A stretch of 64,000 bases of DNA from Chanodichthys erythropterus (Eukaryota; Chordata; Actinopteri; Cypriniformes; Xenocyprididae): assembly GCF_024489055.1 (NCBI RefSeq), contig NC_090243.1, forward strand, positions 15,154,501 through 15,218,500, read 5' to 3'. A model generated the notes under the pieces. It was not told the DNA's origin and did no database searches. It was given only the letters and a program-made list of their open reading frames with translations. Below, one piece after another: positions 61,241 to 64,000 of this stretch (position 1 is the first letter of the stretch; every line of letters starts with the position of its first letter). The position numbers and the translations under genes were made by a program.

Positions 61241-62896
61241 TCTCATTTACTCCAAAGAAACATCATTTGCTTGTGATTTCTCTGCTGTAATCGTCTGATG
61301 CCCTGGTTTACTCTCAGATGTGGAAAAATCATTAAAGCTGTATTTTATCTCTGCTAGAGCTGCAAATCTTCAACCTCAGATTACCTACAGTCATTAATCC
61401 TGAATGAAAGCAAAGAAGACTGATTTTAATGAATTACATTGAATACTTGGTTAAGTAGACAGAATCATTTACATTATCATTTATATCCATCAGTAAGGCT
61501 GGTTTTTGCTTGGTTTGTGGGGGTTGGATGTGGGCAACCAGGTCATACAGCAAGGTTATAGATCCATAGTCGTATGGAACACTATTTATCCTGTTTCACG
61601 TAGCACACAGCTATATATAACACACAGTACTGTCAAGCCCAGGTCGTATTTCAAAGCTGTCTTAGTGAACCAGAATAGTTAAAGCGCATGGAATGTGCAA
61701 TTAATCAAATCATTTAAATAATCTGATTATGCACTATTGTGCATCAAAATTCCCTACGGCATTCAGAGAATGTGTACGTGCGCTTACAAACGTGAGCGAT
61801 TGCGTACTTTTGTGTATCAGTGACCTTCATTGCGTCACCAGAGAGTGAAATGTGAGGGGGGGGGTTCAGGATAAATGGGATTGTTAGGGCTGAGTGACAG
61901 TTGAGTGTCAGTTGAATCTTGACCAATTATCAATCTAACGTGTCCGGTGAAGTGTTACTGAACAAAATAGGAGTTGAATATTTAATGAATTTCTCTCCCT
62001 TTCCCCATCTATCTATCTTTTGCCATCTGCGCTCTCTCTGTTTAGTTTAGGAGGCAATTAAACTCAGCATATGACCTGTAACCTGAAGCTTTGACTGACC
62101 TTCATACCGCAGTAACATTTGTGAGATATTGTGTCCCGGATTGGTGCTTAGTATTCGCTCGGTAAACAAGCTGCACTTTATTTCAAAGCTGCCAGCGCAT
62201 TGTGTACGCCCGTGGCAGCGTGGATAAATGCTGTTTCGTGAAGAGACTTGAAGTTGCAAACATGATTTTCATTATGCCACAGATGGTCACTTCAAATCAG
62301 CCCAAGTCGCCCCTTTTTGTGGGTGCCAGCTCAGAAATCTCTTTCCATCCCTCTGTTTTTCATCACAGCTGTTCAAAGTTTCCTCACTTGCTTAAATTTA
62401 ATAAAGCCCAAGTCAAATTATTTTTAAAGTGCAGAGGAAACAGAACTTCACTGAAATATTTGAATTGTAATTGAATAAATAATTTCCAAAATTTGTAATG
62501 CTTTATTTGATACTGATGTGTCTCAGTTTTAAGATGTAGTGGCGTGTAATGGTGCTGAATGGCACTGGACTTACCCTTTCTGATCCTCTCGGAGAGTCAC
62601 ACATGTGTCTACCATAATCTCCCTCTCTATGTGGATGTTTTCTGGATTAATTGAGGCAAAACCCATGTCAGCAAGTTAACAATTAGAGGTATTTCACTGG
62701 TCTCTTATAATCTCATTTTCTCACAAATTATGCTCCTCTGTTGATCATTTCTTACACTCTTTATTGGTATCAGTGGTCCCACAAGAAACCTCTAACATCC
62801 ATGGAATCATTCTGTTGCACAAAAGGTTCTTTAGTGTGGAAAAAGATTCTTTAGATTAATAAAATGTTATTCCCTCTAAGAAAAAAAAATGTTCTT
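61241..62896. other. Intronic sequence, nothing identified
   Basis: Unique DNA without recognisable repeat or exon. A G run is at 61856-61864. Confidence 0.4.
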
Positions 62897-63695
62897 TTAA
62901 AGGAACACTCCACTTTTTTTGAAAATAGGCTCATTTTCCAACTCTCCTAGAGTTAAATAGTTGAGTTTTACCATTTTCAAATCCATTCAGCCGATCTCCG
63001 GTTCTGGCGGTACCACTTTTAGCATAGCTTAGCATAGTTCATTGAATCTGATTAGACCGTTAGCATCTCGCTCAAAAATGACCAAAGAGTTTTGATATTT
63101 TTTCTATTTAAAACTTGACTCTTCTGTAGTTGCATCGTGTACTAAGACCGATGGAAATTGAAAAGTTGCGATTTTCTAGGCTGATATGGCTAGGAACTAT
63201 ACTATCATTCCAGCGTAATAATCAAGGAACTTTGCTGCCGTACAGCAAACAGGCGCAATGATATTACGCAGCGTCTCTCCATGGTTGCAAGGCACGCTCC
63301 CTGTGCAAGCAGGGGCTCACGGGCGCTGCGTAATATCATTGCACTGCTGCAGCCATGGAACGGCAGCAAAGTTCCTTGATTATTACGCCTGAATGAGAGT
63401 ATAGTTGCTAGCCATATCGGCCCAGAAAATCGCAACTTTTCAATTTCTGTCGGTCTTAGTACACGATGCAACTACAGATAAGTCAAGTTTAAAATAGAAA
63501 AAATATCAAAACTCTTTGGTCATTTTTGAGCGAGATGCAATTGGTCTAATCAGATTCAATGAACTATTCTAAGCTATGCTAAAAGTGGTACCGCCAGACC
63601 CCCAGATCGTCTGAATAGATTTGAAAACTCAACTGTTTAACTCTAGGGGGAGTTGGAATATGAGCCTATTTTCAAAAAAAGTGGACTTGTTCACT
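62897..63695. mobile_element. TTAA fold-back element (AGGAACACTCCACTTTTTTT family), copy 2
   Basis: Same family as 2465-3058. The left end is intact (TTAAAGGAACACTCCAC). The right end is eroded after AAAAAAAGTGGA (63680 onward). The centre holds a GC-rich palindromic core (GCGCAATGATATTACGCAGC and its complement near 63325-63345) not present in copy 1. Confidence 0.8.
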
Positions 63696-64000
63696 GAAAG
63701 GTTCTTAGGGGAACCAAAATTTGTTTTTCTATTGCATCACTGCAAAACCCCCAGTTTGAAAACTTTATATTTTAGAGTGTACCCTTATTTGCACACATTT
63801 GCAAGTTTAGCATTTAGGGTATCTTTAAATTATATTTACTTTGTAAAGCTGACATCCCACTTCCATTTCCAACCGATAAACAGATTGCACACCAAAAGCA
63901 TTCAAGTCTCTTTATTACTACTTTATGCATTCAGATCACCTATTTAATGCATTAATCTGTTTTAGTGCTTCAAAAGAATAGACACAGGACACTAAGTGTT

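Overview
The window looks like a piece of a cyprinid-type teleost nuclear genome. It is AT-rich and intron-dominated, packed with microsatellites, and full of miniature fold-back DNA transposons whose ends (such as TTAAAGGGATAGTTCACCC) I know from carp- and zebrafish-like genomes. All identifications come from reading the sequence and from remembered protein families; no database was searched.

The main host gene is the 5' part of pde1c (calcium/calmodulin-dependent 3',5'-cyclic nucleotide phosphodiesterase 1C) on the + strand. Two alternative N-termini are present. The first uses exons at 11225-11309, 23543-23593 and 25323-25488 (KCRSATFSIDGFSFTI... SKSQNALWN... type). The second uses exons at 43832-43932 and 48603-48629 (MESPTKEIEDFENNSLKYLQ... 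RKYKKTSQ type, with the N-terminal calmodulin-binding segment). Both end in the same phase, after the 'AG' of an Arg codon, as expected if they splice to one common downstream exon. I do not see that exon, or the catalytic domain, in the window, so they should lie beyond 64000.

Within the long intron after 25488, on the opposite strand, lies a compact four-exon gene model (28181 down to 27104). It has a TATA box, a signal peptide, consensus-like splice sites at most junctions and only phase-0 introns. This is the layout of short-chain type I cytokines, with IL-4/IL-13 as the closest remembered match. Its third exon has an uncertain 3' end and may carry a frameshift, so the gene could be divergent or decaying. 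This is the most interesting protein-level find.

The second unusual object is a 5.3-kb transposon-like element (about 12096-17399) with inverted ends and (T)GGGTTATTT/AACCC subterminal repeats. It carries its own spliced mini-gene encoding an intact 50-residue SAM-like peptide, with a polyadenylation signal. A hAT-type element (12541-14263, 8-bp target duplication GTGGTGAG) sits in its first intron and a TTAA fold-back (15355-16315) in its second; the coding exons and splice sites remain intact.

The rest is intronic or upstream sequence. It holds at least a dozen fold-back elements (most flanked by TTAA), two three-level transposon nests (39123-41154 and 59085-61240), a deleted Tc1-like element (30232-30838), a 1.3-kb CATC satellite just before pde1c exon 3, long TA, CA and TG tracts, and several unique mixed-composition blocks that could be conserved regulatory DNA. 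I see no rRNA, tRNA or CRISPR.
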